From Endothia cerciana (taxonomy: Eukaryota > Ascomycota > Sordariomycetes > Diaporthales > Cryphonectriaceae): a stretch of DNA of 64,000 nt. Of the stretch, positions 23,029 to 34,683 are shown piece after piece. The translations under genes were made by a program, and so were the position numbers. The notes below the pieces were generated by a model that saw only the letters and a program-made list of their open reading frames with translations, was not told the DNA's origin and searched no databases. How positions within the stretch are numbered: the stretch's first letter is position 1; every line of letters starts with the position of its first letter. The stretch is from positions 868,001-932,000 of the forward strand of contig JALRMH010000008.1 in the NCBI GenBank assembly GCA_026119935.1, written 5' to 3'.

Positions 23029-23682
23029 CTACGTTCTCGATCGGCCTGCTTCGAGTGAATCCGCCCCGCCCGTCTTCGGTGGGCTTTCCGACCATGGTAT
23101 CACTGTCAAATCCGGCCAGATACTCAGCCACCTCCCTACCTTCTTCTCGTAGAGTGCCTTGCTTCCACTGCCCGGATTCGGCCGTGCAGTCAGGCTCAGA
23201 ATATCCGTGAACCCCCATGGCGCAAACACTTCCCAGTCCCCATCGGGTAGGAGCCGTACCCCGAACAATGCCGTGCCAGTCATCCACGTGAGGATAGCCC
23301 CCTCCGTGGACGTATGTTGAGGACATGGGATTCCGAACTTCTGCGGATACCACAAATGCACCCTGGCCTGGTTTCTAATCTCTACCCTCGTAGGGAGACC
23401 CGCGAAGACCCTCGCCCCTGCCTGGATCACGCGGTCCTCTGCCTCCCATGACGTGTCCGAGTCGTCAAAGTAAACCAGGTCGTAGTCATCGATGCCTGTC
23501 TCCGGCGGCTTGCCGGTGACCATGTTCCATACGGTCTGCGTAAGGGAGCCGGCGGCGAGGTACCAGCCGGGGAGGCCCATCGTGGCGGCTCGAGACAGGA
23601 CTTCGAGCAGGGTGGTGTTGCGAACCAGGGCCCTGCGGAAGAGCGTCGCCTCCTCTTCGGTGTGAGGTCCGCTGATCTGCAT
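23029..23682 (-). CDS. nucleotidyltransferase family protein (PF06042-like)
   Basis: This single exon encodes 217 residues. The motif AAGSLTQTVWN is followed by GIDDYDLVYFDD, which matches the nucleotidyltransferase fold: a Gly-Ser helix start and two metal-binding acidic residues. Downstream EIRNQARVHLWYPQKFG and the Pro-rich C-terminal region with WPDLTVIPW fit the DUF925/PF06042 family, found in bacteria and fungi with no firmly established substrate. An in-frame TGA lies three codons upstream of the ATG, so the start is well constrained unless there is an upstream exon. It is probably cytosolic, as there is no signal peptide. It ends about 245 bp from the convergent membrane-protein gene. 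Confidence 0.88.
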   Translation of the reverse strand: MQISGPHTEEEATLFRRALVRNTTLLEVLSRAATMGLPGWYLAAGSLTQTVWNMVTGKPPETGIDDYDLVYFDDSDTSWEAEDRVIQAGARVFAGLPTRVEIRNQARVHLWYPQKFGIPCPQHTSTEGAILTWMTGTALFGVRLLPDGDWEVFAPWGFTDILSLTARPNPGSGSKALYEKKVGRWLSIWPDLTVIPWSESPPKTGGADSLEAGRSRT

Positions 23683-24492
23683 CGTGTATCAGACGCACAG
23701 GAGGACGAGGCTGGCGCGCGTTTCACTCGGCGTGAAAATAAAGTAAGTTTGTCCAAGCGCAGATCGAGGGCGGACGCGATAAGCGCCGAAGTGCGTTCAG
23801 TCCGGGATGGCGCCGCGTTGATCACCTCGACTTGACGACTAGTTGCCCAGACGTGCGATCCGTGCCCAATCCACGCGTATCAAGACCGAGTGGCAGGATT
23901 CAAAGAAGATAATAACCTGTTCAAGCTCCACTCTTCTTACTCGCTGCTGCCTGGGTGGCGGCTCGCAATTGTAAGAGTGACCTTCAGGGGGTTAGGGTCA
24001 CACATACTTATAGAATTTAAAACCAAGCCGGCTCCGGCCGATAAGTATTGAAGCTAAATAATTATGAAGCCAGGCGGCCTCCGAGTAGTTCATATACTCA
24101 CTGAGGTCAGAATCACGGTTGTCGAACAAAGTACGCCCGGGGGTTAGAAGCCCCCCCAGGGAGGTGAGTATTTATAAAGCTGCCCCCCCCCCCCCGGCAA
24201 AAGGGGACATTTGGACAAGGCGCATGATACTAAGTAAAATACTATAGCCCGCTCGAAGTTGTGGTCAAGAGATGCCGCCCCATGTGTCAAGTTTGTTGCG
24301 CGGGCACCAGAAAGTACTCATGGTCTGAGAGTGTGAGCTTCTACCGTCTCAGGGTCGCCATAGGCCTATAGCAAATCGAGGCCCGAGCGAGTTTTACCCA
24401 CACCAATTTCACTACCCATAGGCATCTATAGAGACCTAGTATCTCCCGCCAAAATGAGCATCAAAGAGTCTCTTGACCCGGGTGCTTTCGGT
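23683..24492. other. spacer upstream of the nucleotidyltransferase
   Basis: This should contain the nucleotidyltransferase promoter (minus strand) and the 3' UTR of the CoA-transferase. A 13-base C run lies at 24183-24195. Around 23990-24080 the sequence is AT-rich. No gene was recognised. Confidence 0.45.
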
Positions 24493-26638
24493 TCACTGCA
24501 CAACTTCGACGCTCAAGTCGTCTGGCCATCGAGGTTGATCCACCCCATTCCCCCGCGTGCCAACGTGGAATCCAGGCTTGACTTCTCCCCCGGGAAACCT
24601 GAGTACCGGAGCGACGATCACCATGTCTGCGCTGACGCATTTGGAGTGGTACTGGGTGAGGAATGCCGGGTTGAAGAGGGTTGTTCCGCTGCTCTGCTTC
24701 ACAGCTTGTAGTGTGCGTGGAATCAGATACGTCACTTTGAAAGACAAGAATCAGTTCAAGTTCGAGTAATACAGAGCTAGATCTTCTGGGAGATATTTGC
24801 GTTCGGGATTCAGGAACTTACTATTGTGGAAGTGCCGAAAGACTGGCGACCCATTCCGCCTCCATACATCTTGCCATACGTCGTTGCTGTAAACTCCGAC
24901 GTGGTCGACCAACCAGCGAGAATAATAGTTCAGAGCGGCCTGGTCCCACTAGAGTCAGAGTTTGCTGCAATGTAAAGCTGCAACGGCTCAACTTACGTCG
25001 ACTCTGTATGAGCCTCCCTTCTCAGCTCGTTGAATGAGCGCGGTGAGAATCCCCGTCAGCCCCGCAACCCCAGTGCTGAGAATTCGGTCAGTTTGGGTTC
25101 CTGGAGATGAGGCATAGCTACCTACCAGTAGTCTGAGTTGGGAAATACGGGGGTGACCGGCTCGTCGTTACCCATTGCTCGACCAAACTCGAAGGAAACG
25201 CCGCAGTTCTGCCCACACGGTCAGTCCAATTCAACCCGACAGTCACAGCAAGGCCTTGCTGACGGAATGATGTAGCATACCGCATCACTGATTTGCTGCC
25301 AGCCACTTCGATGCATCCACGGCCCTTGCCATCCGTAGCAGTTCTCCCTCGCAGAGATGATGCCCCTCTCTCGGTCTTTGCACAGGTCAATGATGTCTTG
25401 CTGGCCAAATCCGTACTTGTCAAGAACTCCTGGCCGGTAGCCCTGAAGAACGACATCGGCATCGCGGATCAGCTCTCGCAGTGTCTCTCGGTCAGACTCT
25501 AGTCTCAGATCCAAGCACGCATTCCACTTTCCATGATTCAGATCGGGATGAAGGCTGGGCATATCGGTGATGTGCGGTGCGGTGACGCGCATAACGCTGG
25601 CGCCCAGCTCCGCCAGGCCACGGGCGATGGCCGGAGCGGCGATGATGCGGGTCAGGTCGACGACCTTGAGCCCCGCGAGGGGTCGCGCTACTGATGTGCC
25701 CGTCGATGCGGAGTCCGGCCACCAGCACGGTTTCTGATTGGGGTTCTCGTGAGCGTGGATCTCAAACAGCCCAACGTGCGCGTTGGCCTTCCCATGCTCG
25801 CTGTTGCGATACTCGTCGACCATATTGCAGATTGTGCCGGCCTGCCGGTAGACTTCTGTGGCGAGATGTTGAAGTTCGTCTGCGGTGAAATTGGATACCG
25901 CCTCGGTGAAGGGCGCCAGTGACTCCTCCGTGGAAGCCAATTCCATGTCTGGAGGAAGCCCAACACTCTTCAGCGTTGGGCCGGGGTCCATCGAACCTGT
26001 CCTAGTCAGAGCTCGATCGTAAACCAGAATGCAAGACGGGAGTAGGCAGTACCGTGGAGGTGGAAGAACCGCCCGTCCTTAGTTCGGTATATGTTTGTGG
26101 CCGAGTCACGGTAGAAATAGTTGTAATTATCATGTTTGTCGAGATTGGGAAAGTACTTCGTGATCTCGCCCTTTTTATCTGGATCCGCAAAAGATGAAAT
26201 GGACAGGTCTTCTTTGCCCGGATTGAGTTGCCAGATTAGTGTGGACATGATGAAGAGTTGCGCGTGGTCCCTAAGTAACCAGATCTGTAAGTGTCCCGGG
26301 AAGAGGGCTGACAAGTCCTGCTGAGACACTCACGTGTTGATGTTCACCCGCACTGGCCCAGCACCATACTTCCTCCCCAACAATACGTTGAGTATTGTGG
26401 CCTCATAAGCTTTCAAGGCCGAGATACTCTCTGCAAATCTCCAGTTGATCGGGAGGCTTGGCTTGTCGTTCCCCTCGAAAGTTATGCGATTCGAGAGGTC
26501 AAGGGCTTCTGGGGGAAGGCTTCGTTGAATCAGGGGATTTTGCAGGATGCCCTTGACAAACACCTTCTGCGCCTCTGCCGGCACAGAATAAGCGCCCAGT
26601 CCACTTGGGACAGGACCCCAGCCGTTCTCTTGAGCCAT
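24493..26638 (-). CDS. class III (CaiB/BaiF family) CoA-transferase
   Basis: It moves CoA between acyl-CoAs and carboxylic acids; the substrate is unknown. The reconstruction has seven exons on the minus strand: 26638-26334, 26270-26053, 25996-25281, 25208-25126, 25075-24997, 24948-24822 and 24734-24493. All phases close and give 589 residues. Family signatures include GLKVVDLTRIIAAPAIARGL, HGKWNACLDLR, ADVVLQGYRPGVLDKYGFG, FGRAMGNDEPVTPVFPNSDY, TGVAGLTGILTALI and the C-terminal GFHVGTRGNGVDQPRWPDDL. The six introns are 48 to 87 nt. At 26271-26333 two acceptors are possible; only the one giving NINT-DHAQLFIMS keeps the frame. No targeting signal was noted at either end. It is divergent from the RidA-like gene (961 bp between start codons), so joint regulation is possible. 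Confidence 0.92.
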
Positions 26639-27599
26639 CGTGAAGGCCAGAAAGCGCGGGCTCGTGATAGGAGGGATCGATGCAGGAAACGTGTTGGTGT
26701 GGACGGAATGAGAAATGGATCGATGGCTTATAAGGGAAGCGTCAGGCAGGCTTGAAGATCAGATCAGTACGCCGCGAACTCGTCTCCAAGGAAGAATCTG
26801 CCGCAACCCCTCGGGCCTCGGTCTTGGGGAATCGCGGCGAGGTATCCACTAATTATAATTATCGCGTAGATGGTCTACCGTGCTGTTTTCCGTAGTCAGG
26901 ATTGATGGATAGATGCTTGTTGGAATTTTGCCACTGGACAACGTAACCTCGGCTGTGATACCCAGTGAGCATCTTCAGCACCATGGCATCTTCTGCCTGG
27001 AAGCCTTATGACAATATTGGTGGACGGAGTACGCCAATGTGCCGCGTAGTGCATTGAGCTTCCAACGTTTCATCATGACCGCCGGAATCGGGCTTTCGTC
27101 GTATACTACCCGGTTGCCGTGTCCAGCCTCAAGCCTCCAGCTTAAGACTGACCGACTCCAGACAACGAGAGGACGGCGTGTAAGTGTATCTACAGACGAG
27201 TATCGCCAGTCTCGCCTTCGCCCAATGACGTCAATTGAGGGGGGGCTCAATTTCTCCAGAACATGCCAAGCCTTAGATGATAATAATGCATAACATTCTG
27301 CTCGCATATAAGACTGTCTGATGAGGTGTTGGATCTTACCTTTGAGTTCAACAATACATCGTCAATTTGCGATTCCTTATCGAGATGGGATATAATAGAA
27401 CGAAGTTGACGGCTTTGATCACGTAATGGTCCTAGTAAATACTGTACTGTCGTGAAGGTGTTGCGATGACGCTAATATAGCTTGATTGCCCAATTTTTTG
27501 GGTACTCGTATTCGCGCTCGAGGGAGACTGCGACTCTACAAGGGCGCCCATTGCAAAAGCACCCTCTGCCGTTTAACCTTCTCAGATCAATCGAAAGCC
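26639..27599. promoter_or_regulatory. divergent promoter region, CoA-transferase / RidA-like gene
   Basis: These 961 bp separate two start codons that point away from each other. No gene was recognised inside. It must carry both promoters. I did not find a clear TATA box or a repeated operator-like motif. Confidence 0.6.
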
Positions 27600-28269
27600 A
27601 TGGACAGACAAGCCGGGCTCCAGCCCCGTACCTTCAACCCAGGAGGCGTACCGGCGCCGCCTTCTACCTATAACCACGTGGCCGTTACTCCTCTTCTTCC
27701 ATCGTCGCGTCTTATCACTCTCGCTGGTCCTACCGGCTGCGACCCGGCATCTTCAGACAACCCGAAGACGCTGCAGGAGCAGGCGTCTATTGCCTACTCC
27801 AAGATCCAGACCTGCCTGGCTGCTGCTGGCGCCACACCGCGAGACATTGTTCAGGTCAGTCGCATGGTCACACACAGCTTAAGGTGTTCCAGGTAGCAGA
27901 CTTCTGAACTTGCAGCGGACGTAAGGTCAAGCACTATATTGTGAAAGAGACGGGCCATCCAAAAATCGACCAGACGGATGTGGTTGACCGTGGTTGGGGT
28001 GAACTGTGGATAGAATTTAGTACGTCTAATTCGAATACGATGCCCCTACGTTGAACGGCTTCGTCGCATGTCGTATGTGTCCCCTAATGTAGTCTCGGAC
28101 GCTGTGATCTTGTTTGATCCATTGTACGGGGACCAGACACAATACTGATACGTCTGAAGTGGATAGGAGAGCAGGCGGGCACCGACCTCCGGATACAGTC
28201 ATTGGCGTTGCCAGCCCCGCCAAGAAGGACATACTCTACGAGTGTGAGGTGTGGGCTATCGTGCACTAG
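27600..28269 (+). CDS. RidA/YjgF-family protein (catalytic Arg apparently replaced)
   Basis: Three exons, 27600-27854, 27926-28019 and 28160-28269, give 152 residues. The ATG has a good context (GCCATGG). Family features are RLITLAGPTGCDP, the helix with AYSKIQTCLAAAGATPRDIVQ, VVDRGWGELWIEF and a C-terminal RPPDTVIGVASPAKKDILY. The first intron has a CAG acceptor that would lead directly to a stop (CGG ACG TAA). An AG ten bases later (27924-27925) restores the frame and a natural IVQ-VKHYIV strand, so I use it. The 140-nt second intron likewise needs the AG at 28158-28159. In RidA deaminases an Arg (105 in E. coli) binds the imine carboxylate. Here the matching position in PPDTVIG appears to be Asp, so imine deaminase activity is doubtful. 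It is divergent from the CoA-transferase. Confidence 0.85.
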
Positions 28270-30724
28270 CATCCAAGGTGTGTTCACAATGGCGTAGAAG
28301 GCTCCACCAAGATTAAGTGAATACTTCTTCTGATTGCTTCCATCTCTGCACAACACTACAGACCAATCGTTTCGTGATGCCTTCCGGTTTCATCTCATCT
28401 TGACGCTTGAGCTTAGCCAGACGAAAGACATAGCTTCAAGCCGGTCAGACACACAAATGACGAACAAACGGAAACACTAACCCTCATTCTTCTTCAGCAA
28501 GGTCAAAAGACAGACGCTTCGGCACCCAGTAACTGACTATCATTAGACGATTTTAGGTCCGTCCCCATATTTGCTTGTATCACCAGTCTCCAGTCTTCAA
28601 ATTATCTTTCTTGCTTATGATATGCCTATCAACTCAACAACCCCACACCCATCGTGGCAGTATACATTCGACATGTTCCAACCTACTTGGGTCTGGCCAG
28701 CTGTATCCGCGCATCACTTAGCCTTTCAACATCTTTATCTACTTGGACAGGGCTATTTCATGCCTGAAAGAGAACTTCACAGGCGAAGCTGGCCGCTGCT
28801 TTGTAGCAATGAGCAATATCTGGGGTGCTTCCCATCCACAGCTGGAAACCCCCTCCCCCTCCGCCCGAGCCAGAGAGATGTCCATCTGCACTTGGAAAGT
28901 GTTGTATGTTCATATGCGTGATCACAACTCAACTCTACCCGAGGCATTGGACGCACCCACATGTCTCCTGTATAATCGATGTCCCAAGACTCTGGTCGTT
29001 CTATAAGTTCTTGGCAAACGGACAAAGCCTTTCCGAACTGCAGTGGACTATGAATCAATAACGTGATCCGTCCAGCCAAGGCGGTCACGGCTTTCCTACT
29101 GGAACCGGTATAGTGGCCATTTACCATCGCTTCTCCCCGCACTTTGCTCGCTCCCATGTGCCTCGTGCATCCCATGCTACTTACCTAGAGTGCCTAGGTG
29201 ATTCGTCGCTCAGGTATTCATAAAGGTGCCATATTCTGGGGAGACTGGGGCCCCGTGGGGTAATCTCGATCCTAACTCCCCCAGGGAAGCAAACTCGGAG
29301 CACTTGTACGTCTCCGGTTGCCGATGACGATTGTCAAGCCGAGAAGCACTTCAACCAAGAAAGACCGTGTGCATCTGATCAACCTTTACTTGTCCACTTA
29401 TCAAATACGATCACCATCGAGGGCTGGCAGTTGGGAGGCTGACAGAGCTTAAAGCTCAGCCCTTATTGCTTCGACAGAAGTCGTGTAACACAACGTTCTT
29501 CGCGGGCGTGCGCACTTCTTACTATGACTTTTGTGGTGGAACAAGCAACATTTCGAGCATGAGTATTGGTAGAAACAGTCTTGAGATTCAATCTGTCTGA
29601 AAACAAAAGGGCTTCGAAATGACAATTTGGGTCTCCCAAACTGGCTTATATGCCCAAAACCCCCAGGGTTGGGGTGTTTCGTGCTCCATCTTCCCACAAC
29701 TTTCGAACCCCTGGCGGCTCGAGGGCTGTCCTGACCGCAGGATCCTCGCGTGTCTCGCACAACGGTCGCCGATCCATCGGGTCAAGGATCGGCAACGGCG
29801 CCTCTACACTCCCATGCTCGCTCTTGAGCCCCAACTCATGGTGTGTGGGAAATGCAACTACTGGTGGATCTTCCGTGACCTACAGATTGGAGGGTGTCAG
29901 AAAGTACCCACACTTCCCACTGCCGAGGCCCTGTTCAGGAAGGTGTTCAGGTACTGGCAAAATTCATCTGGCATGTGCTGATTCTCTTCCTGGGGGGTTC
30001 TACGCATGCAGCAGACCGCACCATGAGGACCTATGTCGACAGGGCGTTGCTGTTGGCCCCCGTTTCATGAGGTTCCCCTTTTTGTGGAGCACCCTTTGAT
30101 GTTGTGCGTCGTGCGTACACCAGGTAACACGACGTATAGGTGGTCGTACGCGTCTGTTGACCTCGACCTCTCTCACACTGTCAAGTGATGCCGGAGCCCC
30201 ATCACGACTGCAGCGCTGAGCACTGAATACAACATGCCCAGGGAGGAGTGCATCCTTGTGCCTGTTCCGTACTCGTCGTCGATCGACCGAGTAATGCACA
30301 CAAAACAAGGTCTCTCGAAAAGCCGGCCACATGCGCCGTGGTTACCAGCCACTAATCCCATTTCGACCCCATCTCCTCGCATGTCGCAGTCAGCTGGCCA
30401 CGCCCGAGTAGAGCTATTGGAACAAAGCACCTACATACAATGGCCCAAAATAATGCTGACAGCGCGGAGACGCGGGTCCTCATCACGCATGTGTTCCAAG
30501 TCTCATGCCTGTGCCAGATCATCGCGCGCATGCGTCGGTCAAGATCCTGAAGGATGTTCGCATAGTGAGAACTATTATATAAGTAGGGCCAAGTCCAGAG
30601 GATGAAGGATGCACGAGGTGGGTTTGCTGAGACAGACGCCGCTTCCTCGTGTCGCTCAGTTTGGGGTCCCCATCTTTTAGGTGCATCTCAACGCCCAGAC
30701 GTCCCACGAGTGTATCCAGCAAAG
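28270..30724. other. 2.4 kb gene-free spacer upstream of the carboxylesterase
   Basis: Several short open frames exist on both strands. None has a recognisable domain, signal peptide or splice structure, so I call no gene. The right end carries the esterase promoter. Confidence 0.45.
30576..30583 (+). promoter_or_regulatory. possible TATA box of the carboxylesterase gene
   Basis: TATATAAG lies 142 bp before the ATG at 30725. Spacing and orientation fit a fungal core promoter with a leader of about 100 nt. There is no transcript evidence. Confidence 0.4.
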
Positions 30725-32523
30725 ATGAGGTGGTCAATGTCGATCACGGCGGTTGCTGCCCTCGTCGTCCGGGCCCTGGCTCTGCCAGGCCGCTCTGGGC
30801 CCTCTCGCGGACCATCCCCGGTAGTCGAGGACCGGGCAACTTCACCAACCGTTGTGATCTCACCTTCGAACACGGTTATTGGCTCAGCCTCCGGCAGTGT
30901 CGAAAGCTACAACGGCATTTACTTTGCCGATGACCCAACGGGTTCACTGCGACTCAGGCCCCCTCGGAAGCTTTCCACAAACCTCGGTGATGCTTTCGAT
31001 GCCTCGGGATCCGCAGCGGCTTGCCCTCAGATGTTTGTAGCAACCGCCAGTGATGAGAGCCTCTTCATGAAAGTCGCAGGATACCTGCTCGACTCACCAC
31101 CATTCCAGGCTGCTACTAACCAGACGGAGAATTGCTTGACCGTCAGCGTGGGCCGGCCAGCTGGAACAGAGGCTGGCGCAGGTCTGCCAGTACTCTTCTG
31201 GATATTTGGTGGTGGCTTCGAGGTGAGACCAGCTAGGACCTCCCCGCCTCGAGACAAATCACTGAGTAAAGACAGCTTGGTTGGACATCTACCTATGACT
31301 CCTCCAGCCTTATAAGCCAAGCCATGGACCTGGATCAGCCTTTCGTTTTTGTCGCTGTCAATTACAGAGTTGGCGGGTTTGGCTTCATGCCAGGGGCCGA
31401 AATCCTAGCTGACGGCTCGGCCAACCTCGGTCTCCTCGACCAGAGGATGGGATTGGAATGGGTTGCGGACAACATAGAGGCCTTCGGTGGCGACCCGACA
31501 AAAGTGACCATCTGGGGGCAGTCGGCTGGTGCCATCAGCGCCTTCGACCAGATGGCCCTATACGGAGGCAACTATACCTACAATGGCCAGCCTCTGTTCC
31601 GGGGGGCGATCATGGACAGCGGAAGTATCGTTCCCGCAGACCCTGTCGACTGTCCCAAGGGGCAAGTCGTGTACGACACCGTTGTTGAGACCGCTGGATG
31701 TTCCTCGTCGAACGATACGCTGGAATGCCTCCGCGGGCTGGCGTATGAAGACTTTCTGAACGCGGCGAACTCTGTACCCGGTTTCTTCGGTTACGACTCT
31801 GTCGCTTTATCCTACGTGCCAAGGCCTGACGGGACCGCCCTCCTAGACAGCCCAGAGATCCTGGCTGAGAATGGACAATATGCGGCTGTGCCCATGATCA
31901 TCGGCGATCAGGAGGATGAAGGAACAATATTCGCGCTCTTCACAGAGAACGTGACAACGAGCGAGGATCTGGTAACCTACTTGAGCACCATCTACTTCAA
32001 AGACGCGACGACGGCTCAGATCGAAGGTCTTCTCGATACCTACCCAGACGATATCATCTCCGGCTCACCCTTTAGGACTGGGCTTTTAAATGAGCTGTAC
32101 CCTCAGTACAAGCGGATTGCTGCTGTTCTCGGCGACATGGTTTTCACCCTCGCGCGTCGGAGCTTCCTCGCGACTACAAGCGCCGTCAACCCTGACGTGC
32201 CGTCCTGGAGTTACCTGGCCTCTTACGACTATGGTACCGCGGACCTAGGAACCTGTCATGCCAGTGACATATTGCAGGTGTTCTACGGAATTTACGACAA
32301 TTACGCCGCCAATGAAATCCGCACGTACTATTACAACTTCGTCTACAACCTAGACCCAAATGAGGGCTATGGCGGCTACCCTGACTGGCCGCAGTGGGCG
32401 GATACCGGAAGCGGTAATCAGCTGACGTGGTTCTCAGCAGATTCATCGTCTTATTTGACAGATGATTTCAGGAACGACAGTTATACGCACATTCATGATA
32501 ATATAGGGTCCTTCCATATATGA
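30725..32523 (+). CDS. secreted type-B carboxylesterase/lipase
   Basis: An alpha/beta hydrolase of the carboxylesterase type-B (fungal lipase/cholinesterase-like) family, predicted to cleave extracellular esters. Two exons, 30725-31222 and 31276-32523, are joined over a 53-nt intron (GTGAGA donor, GACAG acceptor). The product is 581 residues. I chose the internal ATG at 30725 because it begins a good signal peptide (MRWSMSITAVAALVVRALALPG); the frame is open further upstream. The catalytic triad can be assigned: Ser249 in WGQSAGA, Glu381 in EDEGTIFA and His494 in CHASDILQVF. The oxyanion-hole region reads FWIFGGGFE. Several NxS/T sequons fit secretion. The natural substrate cannot be named. 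Confidence 0.93.
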
Positions 32524-33648
32524 ACTGCCCGGGAAGCTCTTCAAATCTGACTTTAAGGGTACCGGAAATCTCAAAGTCGATGCCGCGAGAGTGCACAGTC
32601 AACGTTGTGACCTCGACATGACGGAGCTGGTCCGAGTCTCAGGTCAAGCCGCTCAAGTGTTTCTGGATTTCATACATATTATGACGTTATGAATGAATAA
32701 ACATGTCCCAACTTCCCATCAGTTGGATGGGTCTCTTTTATTTGATGACTGTCCGCAGTGACACTAAAGCAAAAGACAGAGTACACTGTCTGTCTTCAAG
32801 GTGAAACCGCTGCGATATTAGCGCGTGAAGCGAAACCACGCCGAGTATTTGGAACGCCCACCTTATTTGTGTTTGAGTTTGTAAGTTCATCAATCATCTG
32901 AAGTTCATGAATAACATCAGCATCCGTCTTGCTGTCTCAACAGAGTCGGCAGACACAGCAGGCCGGGTGTGTTTTAGTGTCTTTAGCAACATCTTCTCCA
33001 GCCTGGCCGGGCGACACTCCAGCTCTCGATCAACTCATTAGCACAGCCGAACCGCCTGTTTCAGGCCAACGATCACGAAAGGCGGGCAAACGTGGGCCCT
33101 TCAAACGTGGGGGCGGTGAAATCACACCTAGTTCCCTTACATTCGCAAGGAAGTCAGCGCCAAGCCTTGAAATGTGGCCGAGGCAGTGGCCCCCGCAAGT
33201 GGTGAACTGCACAGTAACGAAAGCTCATAGACCGACCAGGCTGACTTCGCCTTATGCTCAGCAACACCTGCAAATCCAATGTGAGAAGGGGGCCAGATCA
33301 GGTCGCTGACTGCGCCTGTTTCGACTTCTGGTCTGGCAGTTGGGGTCCTTCAAGCCACGAGGACGCCCGGGTCGACGAAAAGGAAGATTCTTCACCAATA
33401 CCTCACGCTCTTGTTACAGAACCAAGACTCCACGCTTACTGAGCCACGGAGATGCCATGTTTCCAGTAACGCAATGTTTGGTCTTTTTTTTCCGCTCGCG
33501 AACAATTTTGCGTCTCGGGTGTCCAGGCCCTGATATTCCTGTACTTATATTAGAGAGCCGTCTCTCAGCCTTTGGGTGCTTAATGACAAGAACTGAACAC
33601 CGAATCTCACCTTTTCATAAATGCAATTGTGTTTCCAGTCTTGACACC
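32524..33648. other. spacer between carboxylesterase and chitosanase
   Basis: It contains the esterase 3' UTR and the chitosanase promoter. Nothing else was recognised. Open frames on the plus strand lack any family feature. Confidence 0.45.
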
Positions 33649-34683
33649 ATGTGTGGCTCGCTCGAGCTTCTAGGCATCAGCTCGTTGCTGCTTGCTACCT
33701 CGGCCGCAGTCAACATACCGGCCAACGTTCAGAGTCTCTACGACGGCATCGTCGCGCAAGGCGAATGCAAGAACCAGGCTGCAACGGGCTTCTACGCCCT
33801 TGATGACGGGACTGATGGTATATTATCACATTGCATCACCCTTGGCAGTGAAGGCGCTGTGAAGCTGACGCTCGATAGGTTTCTCGTATTGCCAGGACCA
33901 TCTTGATGATTATGGAATAATCTATCTTCAAGGCAGTGGTGGGGATCTGGCCGATATGGACATCGATTGTGACGGCAACGAGAACGAGCCCTTGAGCGTT
34001 ATAGCTGTCGTGTGCAACAAACAGGTGGTGAGTACAGGCAGTGCCGGGTGTGAGTTTCACCAAAGCTAATGAGGCCCAGATCTTCGGCATCTGGGGAGAC
34101 AGCAACGGCGACGACAATGGCTCCAAAGCCATGGTCGGAGAGGCCGCGGTTTCTACGGCGACTCTCTGTTTCGGCGACTCGATGGCGGGTGACAACGGCC
34201 ATGCCGACTTGGACGTCCTCTACATTGCCTTTAAAGGGACCGATGCGGTACCCGGTGCTAATGGGGCAGATTGGGCTGCCACGAGCGCTGACGACTTCGA
34301 AAGCAGCCTGGAGTCGCTCGGTGCCAAGCTCTTGGGGCGCGTTGGCTCTTCAGGCTCCGGCGCCGCTTCCAATTCCACATCCACGCCGTCTCCAACAACA
34401 TCTTTGGCATCTGGATCGGCCGTAGATTTGACTTCAGGCTCGTCTCATCCTCCTACTCCTGGCAGCTCGAGCTCCGGCGGTGGCAGCAGTGGGGGAGATG
34501 GCAGTGAAGACTGCAGCTGGTCAGGGCACTGTGCAGGTAAGTGATCTGTGCTGATTCTATTGTACATTGAGCATATAATAACTTCGTCAAAATGCTAACC
34601 CTTCAATAGGAGCCTCATGCTCCAGCGACAAGGATTGTTCTGGTGACATGAAGTGTTCAAGTGGCACTTGCGCTTCAAACTGA
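33649..34683 (+). CDS. GH75 chitosanase-like protein with shortened core and Cys-rich C-terminal module
   Basis: Four exons, 33649-33817, 33879-34027, 34080-34536 and 34610-34683, encode 282 residues. A signal peptide is likely (LELLGISSLLLATSAAVNIP). GH75 features are QSLYDGIVAQGECKN, FSYCQDHLDDYGIIYLQG, MDIDCDG, PLSVIAVVCN, GIWGDSNGDD, MVGEAAVS and DVLYIAFKGTDAVPGA. The acidic residues expected for catalysis (Asp in WGDSNGDD, Glu in VGEA) are present. The family normally has some 50-60 residues between MDxDCDG and PLSVxAVVCN, including a conserved DAN(L/V)HPY(I/V)VFGN strand. Here the two blocks are joined by only NENE within one uninterrupted exon. A Ser/Thr/Gly-rich linker follows, then a six-cysteine module (DCSWSGHCAG, split by intron 34537-34609, to GTCASN), probably for wall or glycan binding. 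Activity is uncertain because of the missing core segment. Confidence 0.88.

Noticed and set aside
28571..29006. Plus-strand open frames of 116 and 87 residues
   Set aside because: They overlap in different frames, lack family features and have no fitting splice sites.
32929..33442. Plus-strand open frames of 126 and 62 residues
   Set aside because: Low-complexity, no domain and no link to the chitosanase gene that starts at 33649.
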